A stretch of 64,000 nt of DNA from Schistosoma haematobium (GCF_000699445.3 NC_067199.1:31976902-32040901), one strand, 5' to 3'; counted from the first letter of the stretch, positions 1 through 11,150 are shown. The notes: generated by a model not told the origin, from the letters alone. Made by a program: numbers and translations.

Positions 1-1201
1 TACTATCTAGTTTACGGTTCTATTCCATAATGGTTAAGATATAGTGAACATTTCTACCAATATAACGATTTCGATCATTGTTAAGAGATCAGTCAAATAT
101 ACTTCCTTTCCTGTGCTCAACATATGGATCAACACTGAGGACGAATTAAAAAAAAACTGAATATACGAAACACGAATTTAAGTGTTTGGAAGCATTTCCT
201 TTTTTATCTTCTTCTGAAAACTGGAATTTTTAGATTAATTTTTTAAATTTTCGAAACTTACATTACACTCATATAATAAATTATTGTTAGATAAACATCC
301 GGTACAATAAAGAAATGGGGATGAAAACATAAAAATCAAACAGAAAGAACATAAAAAATACACATGAATAGATTTATATTTATGAGAAAGCGGTATATCG
401 CCTGACATCAACTGACAGATAAAAACAGGCGACGACGACCATCTTTTTTCTTGCTTCTTGAAAAGACGTAACTAATATAGTAAATTAATAGATAATATGA
501 AAGTCAAGGTCACACATGCAGATAACACTGAACATAAAAAGTGGATGTGAGTATGTATTTATGTATTGCTTTTGTAATCTTTCTTCCATTAGTACTACTA
601 ACATAAAAGATAAGCACGAACAATAACTTATCCAGCTAGAAATATGTACAGTGATAATATTCAGAAATTTTATTGCCTTTAAGAATTATGAAAATCACTA
701 TAAAATAGTTTGATAATTTAATTGCACGTCCTGAGAAACATAATGTCCCATACTGGTTCCCTTTTTTAAAAAGCTTATGTCTAACATAGACATGAACATC
801 ATAGAACCGACTGATCAAACTACATAATGATATAATTAGAGTACATGTCAACTAGTTAGAAATATATTCTGATTATCATCGTTATTTTAATAATCGTTCT
901 ACAAAACCTTTCCTGTTGGAATGCTGGTTATATTGGTGCTTTCCACTACATAAGATTTGCTTAACAGGTGTTATTTTAACGAATACATTCTATTGTTTTT
1001 TAGTAGTACTAACTATAATTTTTATTTCATATTCGTTTTTGTGACTATCAATACTGGGTTCCTAATTAGTTGTTCAGTCTTACAATAATCCTATCAACAT
1101 ACTACAGGCTTCATTATATCAAGTTTTACAATATCCCTAGATTTATCTAATCAGACTTTTCAGGACTATGCAACCAGATTTGTGTATAGATTTCTTCCAA
1201 T
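1..1201. other. AT-rich DNA, nothing recognised
   Basis: No coding similarity, tRNA-like unit, ribozyme core or long repeat was recognised here. The short open frames are full of low-complexity residues and look like chance. The stretch ends at the first solo LTR. Confidence 0.55.
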
Positions 1202-1206
1202 AGAAT

Positions 1207-1682
1207 TTTTATTCACAAAGCCGCCAATCAGAAGCAGAGGATTATCGATTGGACCAAGGACGCGTAAAACACGTGAGAGCAGTCTAGAGTCCTGATTTGT
1301 CCTGCTTTCCACCTAGTCCAGCCACTTAAGTCCAGAGTACAAATATCAGTTTCTGCAATATGAATTATTTATTTCAAACATACGGGGTTTATATACCAAT
1401 CAAACAGACCACAACGTACCATAAAATAGGAAACAACATTTGTACAATATTTGGTCAAATGTGGCAGTGAATGTGGGAGGCAGTGACTAATAGACAGTGA
1501 ATAATTCAAGAATGGTAGAACGTATAATAACAGTTCATAGGTCAAAATAAAGTTGATAATAAGAGGAATATGAATATGAATAGTTTAGTTAATTAACAAT
1601 TATACGATAAAAATACACGTTTAGTATTGGTTCATAAGAGGATCCCAAAGTTATCACTTATTATGTTTATCGGGACCTAACA
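1207..1682. mobile_element. Solo LTR, copy 1 (Ty3/Gypsy-like size of target duplication)
   Basis: This 476-bp segment is almost identical to the segment at 3402-3910 from the motif GCCAATCAG onward. It ends GGGACCTAACA, matching the CA terminus of the other copy. It is flanked by the 5-bp direct repeat AGAAT at 1202-1206 and 1683-1687. The left terminus reads TTTTAT where the other copy has TGTTAT, and about 33 bases just inside it are missing, so it carries a small internal deletion. Five-base duplications are usual for LTR retrotransposons. I infer a solo LTR left by recombination between two LTRs. The orientation of the lost element is not known and no internal domain is present. Confidence 0.7.
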
Positions 1683-1687
1683 AGAAT

Positions 1688-2746
1688 ATAGTAACGTTCT
1701 GAATGGTAACGTGTATTAGTGTGTGTTGTGTTTTATTTTTAGATTTATAAGTCTTATGACAGTGTGCTTTATTTAAAAAATAATGTCTATAATTTAAAAC
1801 TCAAACAGAATCATCCAGAGGAAATCATACTCTCATTTAGAATACATTATGTCGTCACGTTCATCACTGAGAAGTCTCAAGCTATGATTTTAAGGGTTTT
1901 CCAGTTAATATCTTCTCATGAAAAATGTATTATGCATAAACATGATTTGTATAAAACGATAAAAATCAATTATTTTTTATCCCATAAATATTTTTCAATA
2001 TTAAGCTTTTTATAGAAGAAAATTATAAGACATATAATTGTGAAAATTTCTTCTTTGAAACTGAATTTCAGACATTCACATTAAAAGAAAAAGATACTTT
2101 AAACTTTTCTTCACATATCAACCCAAGTGTAAGTTACTACTGAACTATTCATTTAGTTGTATATGAATGAAATTTTTACTGTTGATACTATGACTGAGAA
2201 TATATAATGAAAGGAAAGAACTCACAGTAGATGGTTACTAAAGTTGACTACAGAAAATAAAAACTATTGGAACAACATTCAAAATCATAATACAAAATAT
2301 ATATGTGATAGGTAAAATTATTAGCACTCTCTGAAACATTCTAACAAATCAATAATAAACAATACAAGTGATTAGAAATGTAAACTTTGCAACATAATGA
2401 TCGAAAAAGTTATTTTAACGATATAAAGTTTAATTTCAATAGGGTGTGAACACCTCTAAGTTGTGCTCAATTAGAACAGAACGGCTGTCGACTACTTTGT
2501 AGCTTCTATATATTACAAGCTAGTTGAAATCCATGAAGAAGATACTTTTTATTCATATTATTTCTACTGGGTTCAAAATAAACATCACCAATTAAATTGT
2601 ACATAAATTAATTGACGGATTCGTTTATGAAATATTTAGCTTAAGTATGTTGAAAAAACTTTTACATTCACATAATTTCAAAGATATGGACACAGGTTTC
2701 AATAGAAATGGACTCTGAGTATTAGTAAATAAGTTGAAAATAAAAT
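1688..2746. other. AT-rich spacer, nothing recognised
   Basis: This spacer lies between a solo LTR and a foldback repeat. No retroelement coding remnant such as Gag, protease, RT or integrase was seen, which argues that the two flanking LTR copies do not belong to one element. Confidence 0.5.
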
Positions 2747-2890
2747 TATCAGAATGGGTTTTGTGGAGATTTTTTTCTAGAAATTTCACTGGTTGAAATC
2801 ATGAGTCCCATACTAGGACGAAACGGCCGTCCAGTGCTTCCAGGTTTTCCATGGTGGTCTAGCTTCAATTGACTCATGATTTCAACCAGT
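2747..2890 (+). mobile_element. Short foldback repeat with the 3' half of a hammerhead
   Basis: The segment starts with TATCAGAATGGGTTTTGTGG, the terminal motif seen at other copies of this family. Its inner ends are inverted copies of each other (ACTGGTTGAAATCATGAGTC against GACTCATGATTTCAACCAGT). Between them lie the stem II loop CATACTA, the GAAA core and the GGCCGTC cleavage side of the family's hammerhead. The 5' core CTGAGGA is replaced by the inverted terminus, so the ribozyme is incomplete. It looks like a minimal, MITE-like internal deletion derivative. Confidence 0.6.
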
Positions 2891-3401
2891 AAAAAATAAA
2901 ATTAGTTAGGTTAAATCTATTCATTTTAAATAGTTAGAAATCTATTACATAAGTAAGAAGAAATATTGACTCACATTAGTCTGACCTTATGGCTTATTGA
3001 ATTGTTATCCTTTTAAATTATTTTAAATGTTCTACCATCTATTAATTGTTTATTGATGAATATAAAATCAATTTCTTCCCTTTATTGTTTATTATTGAAT
3101 CATTAAGACAAGAACGTATTTATCGACTTAAAAAAGACAGTACAATGGAAAATGGTATATGAACGGTTCGTAGTTTAAAACACTTGTTTATTTCCACATG
3201 GATATTTAAATTTCTTATGCTATATATAGAACGCATGTCGCTAACCATCTAAAATCTTCAAAACAACTGCTGCCACCTAAGTGGGTCAAATATAACTTTG
3301 TCCCAATCATCGAATTGTATAAAGTATAATTTTGAGTCGTCTAAATTAATGACCACAATAACATGTGATAGACTGAACTTAACCAACAGTAAGGATATTG
3401 G

Positions 3402-3910
3402 TGTTATAACTTGTGACCTGTGCGCCCTGCTAATGTATAACGTAAAGATACCGCCAATCAGAGAGTAGTGAATTATCGATTGGACCGGTGATAGGTTAAA
3501 CCCGTACGAGCGGTCTAGAATCCTGATTTGTCCTGCTTTCCACCTAGTCCAGCCACTTAAGTCCAGAGTACAAATATCAGTTTCTGCAATATGAATTATT
3601 TATTTCAAACATACGGGGTTTATATACCAATCAAACAGACCACAACGTACCATAAAATAGGAAACAACATTTGTACAATATTTGGTCAAATGTGGCAGTG
3701 AATGTGGGAGGCAGTGACTAATAGACAGTGAATAATTCAAGAATGGTAGAACGTATAATAACAGTTTATAGGTCAAAATAAAGTTGATAATAAGAGGAAT
3801 ATGAATATGAATAGTTTAGTTAATTAACAATTATACGATAACAATATACGCATAGTATTGGTTCACCAATGGATCCCAAAGTTACCACCCATTCTTATCG
3901 GGACGTAACA
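3402..3910. mobile_element. Solo LTR, copy 2, with 5-bp target duplication
   Basis: This 509-bp segment starts TGTTATAAC and ends GGGACGTAACA, so the ends are the TG...CA inverted pair TGTT/AACA. An exact 5-bp direct repeat ATTGG flanks it at 3397-3401 and 3911-3915. Most of its length is nearly identical to copy 1 at 1207-1682. The middle part (upstream of TTATATACCAA and on to ACAACATTT) also resembles the solo LTR at 59123-59483. The separate duplications show two independent insertions or remnants. High identity to copy 1 suggests the family was active recently. Confidence 0.8.
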
Positions 3911-3953
3911 ATTGGTTACTTCCCCGTGATTTATGAGTTAAATCAGGTTATAC

Positions 3954-4256
3954 TGTAGTGAACAATAACACAAGTGGGGACAATCGAATGCATGTGAACA
4001 CAAAACTATAGAAAATCTTAGTAAAAGCTGAGTACCATACAGTGAATACTTAATTTGCGAAGTGTCAATCACTTGTCTGGAACTTGACTGTTCCTTCTGC
4101 AAATATCAGTCAATCGTCTCGGACTTTAATGTTTCTGCGTCTCCATGCTAATTGCCTTCAGTTTCCGTTCTTTCCTCCTTCATCTTCTGCTGCCAGACAT
4201 TCTATTCCTGACTAGCGTTATATGCTACTTATGTCGATACAAGTAGCACACACCAC
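3954..4256. mobile_element. Candidate solo LTR, short family, copy 1
   Basis: This ~302-bp segment starts TGTAGTGAAC and ends AGCACACACCA. The same sequence recurs at 41477-41745 in this orientation and at about 54350-54671 inverted. The ends fit TG...CA. The flanks here are only a 4 of 5 match (TATAC against GATAC). Inside are pyrimidine-rich runs and the conserved TACTTAT...TCGA motif near the end. Solo LTR is the best reading; a short nonautonomous element is an alternative. Confidence 0.5.
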
Positions 4257-4717
4257 GATACTATCAAGAAATTAAGGTTATTGTCCAAACAATTGGCACA
4301 TTCTAATTAATGTATTCAGAAATATTTTAGCATAGATATATATTTATCTTCTCTTCAGTAAACAAAACATCAGTTCGTTCTCAGGTCCAGACCTTCCTCA
4401 TATTTTCTTTTCTATTATCAATAAACTTTGATGCGCATACATCATTCATATTTAAACTAATGAACAATATCAAAAAATCATATTTTATGCCGTTGACCAG
4501 TACCCAGGCCTATTAGAGAGCGAGGACTAAATTCTTGTGAAAATGTGGGTCGGAAAACATTTCAAACTAACAGATTTTTATTTCTATCGATAAAATTCCC
4601 CTGGATGTTCAACATAATTTCATTCAAAATTGTCCCAAGATTCCAAATTATAGTTCACAGAAGTAGATAATTTAAAGTGTACTATTGTTTGGATAAAAAA
4701 GTTCTTTAAATACGAAG

Positions 4718-4892
4718 ATGTACGGTGGTTAGTAGTGAAATCCAGGACGCGCGTCACATCCTGTTTCGGACTCGTCATCTAGATGTACCTGCATCACAGA
4801 GTTGATGTTCGCTCCGAGACTCGAACCCAATACCATCCACTTCAAACGCCATCGCGTTATCCACTCAGCTACTGAGTCTTGTGCAATGAGGT
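4718..4892 (-). mobile_element. Sm-alpha-type tRNA-derived SINE, minus strand
   Basis: Read on the minus strand, a tRNA-like head has an A-box region (TAGCTGAGTGGATAACGCG) and a B box (GGGTTCGAGTC). It is followed by the GAACATCAACTCTG segment and a hammerhead region. The ribozyme is broken: the sequence gives GACGAGTCC and then GTGAC where GGACGAAAC is expected, so the catalytic GAAA is lost. Sm-alpha SINEs with hammerheads are known in schistosomes, and the match here is by motif. Confidence 0.75.
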
Positions 4893-4904
4893 GAAGTCTG
4901 AATT

Positions 4905-5140
4905 CATTTTGTATTGTTTGTTTGAATCTTCTCATTTATGTTTAAGACTGCAAGTGATCAGTGACTTGTTACCATATGTGCATCCTGTGCGGATCGCCTC
5001 AACATTACTTTAAGTCACAAACTTAATCAGCAAAGATGGATAGTTGCTAGCAGTGGATGCACACATACCAATAAGAGACCGATCACTTACAGTCCTAAAC
5101 ATCAACAGGAAGATTCAAACAAACAATACGAAATGATCTT
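4905..5140. repeat. Sm-alpha 3' tail folded back on itself
   Basis: At 4918-5062 the Sm-alpha 3' tail runs on the minus strand (TTTGAATCTTCTC through the GATGGATAGTTGCTAGCAG motif). At 5068-5135 a second copy of the tail end runs on the plus strand (CCAATAAGAGACCGATCAC to AAGATTCAAACAAACAATAC). The two are inverted relative to each other, giving a palindrome-like end structure. Similar foldbacks occur at 18.6, 23.2 and 33.2 kb. Confidence 0.6.
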
Positions 5141-5539
5141 TTTTCTTTTAGTTCGTCATCATGGCTCTATACTAATATATACGTATGATTTACAACAATG
5201 GAATAATACCGATCGAATAGTCGCGTTACGTAATAATTATAAAATCCCAAATCGATTGAAAAATGGTATTCAGTAGTTGGAATTAAGAGGATTATAATAG
5301 CCTAAGCAATTATTCGAAAAATCAAATAATTGCTACATTGCATCATACATAAAGAGAACTAACAAAATATTTTGATAAAAGTTTAATATTATAGTACACA
5401 TGTAAGAATCAAGAGACGAATGTTAGGGATATGTAAAACTATAAACTGGAAGAAATCGGAAAATTGTTTGAATATTTTTTAAAGAAAGAGCTCAATCACA
5501 GTTCGGCTAAAAACTCATCCCTATATCTATGTCTAAGGT

Positions 5540-7700
5540 AGCAAAAGTGGTTGTACAAGCTTCATTTGGATGCAAACGTTAGGTTTGTCAGCATGGATTC
5601 AAATAGCTTCACCAATATGCAACAGACAAACTCGTAAACAGTGTAGTAAACTCGGTGGAATATAGCAGACAATCTTAAAAATTTTAAGCTAACTTGCTGT
5701 CCTGTATCCATCAAGTGAACGAGAATAGAAATCTTAAACACTCCTACATTTCCTTTGCACAACCAAGATGGATGAAGCTCTGTTATGCGATGACAGACTT
5801 GCAGAATTATACGTCCCATGTAATTGGCTCCACAGGAGCAGTTGAGTTGAGAAATATGCATGGATGTAGCGAATTCAGGCAGTCTGTCTTTGCTGATGGC
5901 TTTTTTACCGGGTGCTTTTAGAAAAGTGCATCTAGTTTGGCTCCAGTAAATGTTTTTTGCACCCTATTTCCTAACCTTTGAGTTACAGTTTCCTCAGTAG
6001 CATCATTTAGGGATTGTACTTCTAAAAACAGCACTTTTCTGGGAACGGTAAATATATTCGATCTTCCTTTTATCTCATTCATGTGTTTCTTGTTGAACCT
6101 CATTGGATATTCATTCCTACCAGGGAGGTTACGAATACTACCTAATTAATATATAATAGTGTCATAAAGCAAATCATTCTAGCACGGTAAGTCAGGATCT
6201 TTACCAAGTTTCTTTTTTATCTGGTTAGTACAGCACTATAGAAATGAGTATTTTTTCCAATGGTAGACTTTCTATATATCTCATATTTTAGTGTTCTATT
6301 TATTCTTCTCGTTAGTTGGACAACTAGAGACGATATGCTATTACTATGTTCTTCTTCAATGTAAAAGTAATAAATAGATGAATGCTAACATGTATATTAA
6401 GTAAATTATCCTTCTCATTTTTGCCTTCTAACACAACGAAATTATCATCTTTATAGCAATATTAAGATGTTAGATGACTGATTGTGTCTTTAAGTGGTTC
6501 ATTTTTCATTTTCGCAAGAAAAATGTCTACCAGAAGAGGGCTCTATGGTGACCCAGCGGTTACATCACCCAATTGTTTGTAGTATTCACTGTTGAACAAA
6601 AAGTGGACATTCATCGTACATCTAAGGAATAACTGTTTAATTACAGAAAAGGGAATCAAGGTTTCTACATACTTCTCTATTAGTTCACTTCAAATAACAC
6701 CTACAGTTTGTGAGGAAGTGTTATTGAATAAGGACGATACATCTAGCGATATCACTAAATTACTTCTGACTGACAGATTTTTAAACTATCAACAAATTCA
6801 AAGGATTCCTCGACACTATGTCTAACAATTTCTTAGTGGAATAGTTTGGGAGTTTGCATTAACCATCCTGATATAATATAATAGTCTAAATTAATCATAT
6901 CAATAACGAATTGATGGGGCAAGCCACTTCTATGTATTTTGACAGACCATAAAACCTTGGTGTTATTGTTACTGTAGGTCTCAAGATTCCAAACACAATT
7001 TCCGAAGTAAAACCTTGTTGTTAAATGTATTTCAGTGAGTCTATTAGTTTTTTCTCAGTCCTGTCTGCTACATAATTTCTGAAACTTACTCCTACCGTCT
7101 AAAAGCACGTTCATAGTGTCTAGATAGTCGTTTCTATCCATGAGTACTACACCATGACTTTGATCTGGCTTTGTGATTAACAAATTGTTACTATCAATGC
7201 CGATTCGGAACAAAGCTCTTAAAATTGAATTTCGACGTCCATTATGTTAACCGTTTTCTTGAAAACACAAAACCTAGGGCCTACTGAGAACGCTTCTAAC
7301 TCAGTATTATTAAAATTAACACTGGAAAAATTGTGTACATACTGACCTGGGTTGGATGTAAGTTTCATTTCTGGAATCTGTTTTTCCAAATTTTTTTTCG
7401 AGCTTAGTACGTTTCTTTTCTTTTCTTGTATCAGTCACCATCTTAATATAGTTGAATAATTGTTCTTTAAAATTGTTAGAAAGCTCTTTCATTGAGTAAA
7501 TTCTCATTTACATTTTTAATTATTTCAGTAATATATGAATTTATAGGATCGATTTGATTTCATGCATGAAGTTTCAATGTCTTTCCATTCTATTGAACTT
7601 TGAAGTGACGTAAAGATTTCTAATATGCTTTCGAATACAAGTTAGTTTTTATGTTCTCCTTTATAAAAACAAAATTTGCCTTCGCTTCACTAAGCCTACT
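5540..7700 (-). mobile_element. Decayed Penelope-like element: RT plus GIY-YIG endonuclease
   Basis: Read right to left on the minus strand, pieces of one Penelope-like protein appear in the expected order, split by frameshifts and stops. They are: an N-terminal piece (NFVFIKENIKTNLYSKAY, ~7600-7680), VNFNNTELEAFSVGPRFC (~7260-7320), LLITKPDQSHGVVLMDRNDY (~7130-7190), PRFYGLSKYI (~6930-6980), RT motif A SLDVSSLFNN (~6730-6765), EYYKQLGDVTAGSP (~6545-6590) and the catalytic box YKDD (~6449-6460). A linker, NRVQKTFTGAKLDALF, ends near 5918. The GIY-YIG domain follows at 5562-5861 with CSCGANYMGR and ends CIQMKLVQPLLLP near 5540. Penelope-like elements couple an RT with this nuclease for target-primed insertion. 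This copy cannot encode an intact protein. Schistosome elements of this class are known. Confidence 0.88.
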
Positions 7701-8794
7701 CCTTTCATTTAATTAAAATTATAAAAACCAATTTTCAAAATAACCTAATTATGATTAGTGAATAATGCGCTAAATATGAGTGAACTACAGAATTCTCTTT
7801 TAAGATAACCGTTACAATAAAAATAGTATTACTGGTACGGAAAGAAATCAAAATATTAAATAGTAAAACTAACGCATAACTGTTGATTGGTTGAGTTTTA
7901 TTTTCAAGGAGAAATATGCATTAGGATACTTATTCATAAATTTATGATGTATCCGTTTTTCAATGTTCGATATCTGTGTGGTATCACACATTTTCGCGTA
8001 TTTTCTTGTTCATTTATTGAGTGAGTCCTTTATCTAAGACCATAATTTTAACTGTAGATTTTATTTAGAGCTTTATTCTTTACTTTGTTGATTCCTTTTG
8101 TTCATGAAGTTGCAATTCACCACAGTGTCATATTCATAGAAGATATATAAATAGCTTTTGATGATTAAAATGAAACACCTGATGAAGGTCATGTTCTTAT
8201 ATGTAGTACTCACCTGCCAAATAAATGGAAAGATGCCGGAAATTGATAGATGTTACACTTTTTGTTGAACATTGAAAAAGGACGGTTAACTTTATGAAAA
8301 AATGAAACCACAACTGCTTTAGCTTACCAATCAATATATTCTTGATAAGTAGTTTGATGACGTTAAAAAAAATATTTTGATTCAGGCTTACATCCTATGG
8401 TTCAAACTATCTGAACGATATTCAAAGTATGAAAATTGATGTACCATATTCACACGGATTGATTATTGAGTGGTGATCAATGTCATCTTCATCCTCCTCT
8501 TACTGGTGACTGAATTCTATACATCAGGTTGCAAAGTGAATATTACTAAAAACGACTCAACACAATGTGGAAAATGTTGGAATTTCAGATAGTTGTCTTA
8601 TGTAAATCCATGATCTAAATTCCTAGCTTGCTGGCTGTTGTCAGCAAGATGAATACTCAATCTTGAATAAACTAATATTTCATATTCTTAGACATCAGCT
8701 TGATATTGCAGATACACCTTGCTGACTGGTTACAAATACGACAAGATCTGCATATAGAATTTCTTACCGACTGACCGGAACGAAGGATACTTCA
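7701..8794. other. AT-rich spacer with weak repeat similarity
   Basis: No gene was recognised. Around 8455-8550 the string GAGTGGTGATCA and a following ATCAGGTTGCA resemble a passage at 26785-26870, so a dispersed repeat fragment is possible. The part just before 8795 may be 5' flank of the RT fragment or part of it, which I cannot resolve. Confidence 0.4.
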
Positions 8795-9605
8795 TTCATA
8801 TACCAAAGAAAAAAGATCTCAACAAGTGTGAAAGCTACAGAGGCATTACACTACTATCAGTATCAGGGAAAGTTTCCAACAGAGTGTTGCTGGACCGAAT
8901 AAAAGATTAAGTAGACGTCTAACTTCGAGATTAACAGGCTGCATTCTGTGTGGAACGGCAGTGAACAGACCGAATGACGACACTAGAGATCATTGTTAAA
9001 CAATTATTTGAATGGAACTCGTCAATAAATATCAACTTCCTTGACTATGAAAAAGCATTTGACAGTGTAGATAGTAGAACCGTATGGAACCTTCTTCTAC
9101 ACTATAGTGTGCCTGGGAAGATCGTCAATATGATACAAAATTCATGCAATGGTGTATACTGTAAAGGTGTGCATGGAGAGATGCGTTCCGAGTGAAGATA
9201 ATGGAGATCCATTATTCAGAGGCCATCAGCAGTAACCAACTGCTGCAGAAAACATACCAGCTTCCAGCTGAGGGGAAAATGAAGAAAAAGGTGGTGGAGC
9301 CAGGTAATAAACACTTTATGGAAATCATCAAATCCCACCACAAGACAAGTCCTAAATTGGAATCCCTAAGGAAGGGGCAAAGAGGAAAACCGAAGACCAC
9401 GTTGTGCTTGGAATCGGAGGGAGACATCAAGAGGATGAACAGCACTTGGTTTAAACTAGAAAGGAAAGCACAGAACACAGTTGGGTTGAGATATTTTGCT
9501 AGCGACTTATGCCCCAAGGGATGGAATTTGCGTAAGTCAGTAAATACTTTAGAACAATTTACGTTAGATATATTCAAACATCGTTTAAACTTATTGTTTA
9601 AGTAG
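8795..9605 (+). pseudogene. Internally deleted RTE-like reverse transcriptase
   Basis: In one frame from ~8802, PKKKDLNKCESYRGITLLSV and SGKVSNRVLLDRIKD match the front of a non-LTR RT domain. Three in-frame stops follow. The frame then reopens at 8974 with NINFLDYEKAFDSVDS, the motif A region holding the first catalytic aspartate. After ~9190 the sequence jumps to the C-terminal tail (NQLLQKTYQLPAEGKM, then RKGQRGKPKTTL and RKAQNTVGLRYFASDLC). That tail corresponds to 49341-50064 on the other strand. The catalytic YxDD and thumb are absent, so an internal deletion lies near 9190. The end (LEQFTLDIFKHRLNLLFK, to a stop at 9603) has no counterpart in the other copy. Clade is inferred as RTE/SR2-like. 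Confidence 0.8.
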
Positions 9606-10094
9606 TTTGCGGAAGATTCTATCTATATTATAACCGACATTATAATAAAGAAACGGAATATACTCATTAAGACATAAAATACGAAAGATTGGTTCAGAGA
9701 ACAGTTTTCTTCTCGACGAACTCATTTTCAAAGCTGTGCAATCGCGAATATTTACATTTTTTAAACGATATTAATGACAGTCATAGTCATCACGAAACTT
9801 TGCTAAGTGCGGTAATAGTGAAGTAAAATGAATAAAGGTATAAAAAACTTTTTTTATTAAAGAAACTAATGATAGTTTTGTTGTTGAAAGCTTAAATATT
9901 CATCATAAAGATGGATAAGGAAATTATAATTGGAATTGGAAGGCTTGGCGTGATACGATGAAATTCTGAAATTTAGGTGAACTGTAATCAGGAAGACCAC
10001 AGAAAAAGAAAAGATTGAATAAGAAGAAAGAGAAAAATGTTGCGAGAGATTAAGACCATGTTAGGAAAAGAGATTATACAAATTTTTTAGGACA
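9606..10094. other. AT-rich spacer, nothing recognised
   Basis: No coding similarity or repeat was recognised. It separates two unrelated decayed retroelements. Confidence 0.45.
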
Positions 10095-10880
10095 CATAAT
10101 TCAGGTTTCTCAAGATGCATAGCTAGTTCTTTGTCAGTGCTGATAAGTTGCAATATAGCTGCTTGTGGCAGCTTCTTACTTGTCATGTAGATGACTTTGA
10201 ATGCAGAATTCGTTCTGATTTGATTACCTGTGTTCACAAGGTGTTTGATTATTTAGCTTCATATTGATCAATCTCCACTTCTTTTTAGCCAAGCGGGGTA
10301 ATGTTCTCAAATTCGAACGACCTATACTCCTGGCTCTACATCAACAGGTTAATCAATAAACCCACATGGAATTGGTCAAATGAGATAAATTATTTTTCAA
10401 ATTACTGATTCTTCGTGTCCGTATAGCGAGGGGTGGAGTTCAGTTTATCTTTCGACTAATGGGAACCCAGCAGTGAAAACTTGATAGCTAGCCATATCAC
10501 AGGGTTTTCCCGTAGATATATCTTTTTTAGGTTCCATCGTGTTTCTATTACACTTCAACATCAAGAAAGTGAGCATTTTGTTGTTCAACTTCAAGTGTGA
10601 AATTTATTACCGGCTAGTGGTTATTACGTGTCTTTAGGTGACTCAGATCATACTTATTGTCACAAATGATAAAAACATCGTCCATGTACTTTTTACACAA
10701 ACGGGACTTATTGATAGCCATCTTAAGTTTATAAGTTCCAAAACCAGCCATCACTATTATTGTAATTATTATCATTTTAAAAATAAGTATATATTTGCGA
10801 ATGTACAGTTTTGAAAATGAAGTATTAAGCTCCATCACACGTATGCAACAAACAAATTCTTCGAAATATGTGTCGTGCAC
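10095..10880 (-). pseudogene. Second Penelope-like fragment: YMDD RT end and GIY-YIG remnant
   Basis: On the minus strand an 88-codon open frame ends with KKYMDDVFIICDNKYDLSHL; the YMDD codons lie at 10677-10688. Downstream in another frame is INFTLEVEQQNAHFLDVEV (~10550-10615). This matches the segment after the catalytic box in Penelope-like RTs. Further on, ~10120-10240 reads TNSAFKVIYMTSKKLPQA, the tail of the GIY-YIG region. The front of the RT is missing and the first ~50 codons of the frame do not look like the family. Sequence differs from the copy at 5540-7700, so a second lineage is likely. Confidence 0.75.
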
Positions 10881-10925
10881 ACTTGTAATGTTATGGAATT
10901 ATATCAATATTCGATAATTATTTGT

Positions 10926-11150
10926 ATCAGAAGGGGTTTGTGGAGATTTTAGAAATTTCACAGATTGAAATCATCAGTCAGTTGAAGCTAGACCACCATG
11001 GAAAACCTGGAAGCACTGGACTACCTCTGGCCATCTAACTATGGTGGATGCGCACTGCTGAGGAGTCCCATACTAGGACGAAACGGCCGTCCAGTGCTTC
11101 CAGGTTTTCCATGGTGGTCTGGCTCCAATTGACTCGTGATTTCAATCTGT
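10926..11150 (+). mobile_element. Foldback hammerhead element
   Basis: The left arm, inverted, reads GACCACCATGGAAAACCTGG; the right arm reads CCAGGTTTTCCATGGTGGTC. The arms extend outward through TGAAATCA...TGATTTCA. The middle holds a truncated lead-in (GGTGGATGCGCACTG) and a complete hammerhead (separate entry). The tRNA-like head is absent. A transcript in either direction could fold into a long hairpin that competes with the ribozyme fold. Confidence 0.75.
11052..11097 (+). ncRNA. Hammerhead ribozyme, intact core
   Basis: Stem I is GCACTG (11052-11057) with CAGTGC (11092-11097), six perfect pairs. The CTGAGGA core follows at 11058. Stem II is GTCC/GGAC closed by loop CATACTA. GAAA is followed by a short self-complementary stem III (CGGCCG). 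The predicted cleavage is after GTC at 11091. All conserved hammerhead core positions are present, with G at the variable position 7. The layout parallels the known Sm-alpha ribozyme but in a different repeat. Activity is inferred. Confidence 0.85.

Noticed and set aside
2801..2850. Complete hammerhead at 2.8 kb
   Set aside because: The CTGAGGA half is replaced by the inverted terminus; only the GAAA and cleavage half remain.
1207..3910. A complete short LTR retrotransposon with LTRs at both ends
   Set aside because: Each LTR has its own 5-bp duplication (AGAAT, ATTGG), and the space between shows no Gag-Pol remnant.
9212..9577. 121-codon open frame on the minus strand
   Set aside because: It is the shadow of the RTE-like fragment on the plus strand, which has clear family motifs.
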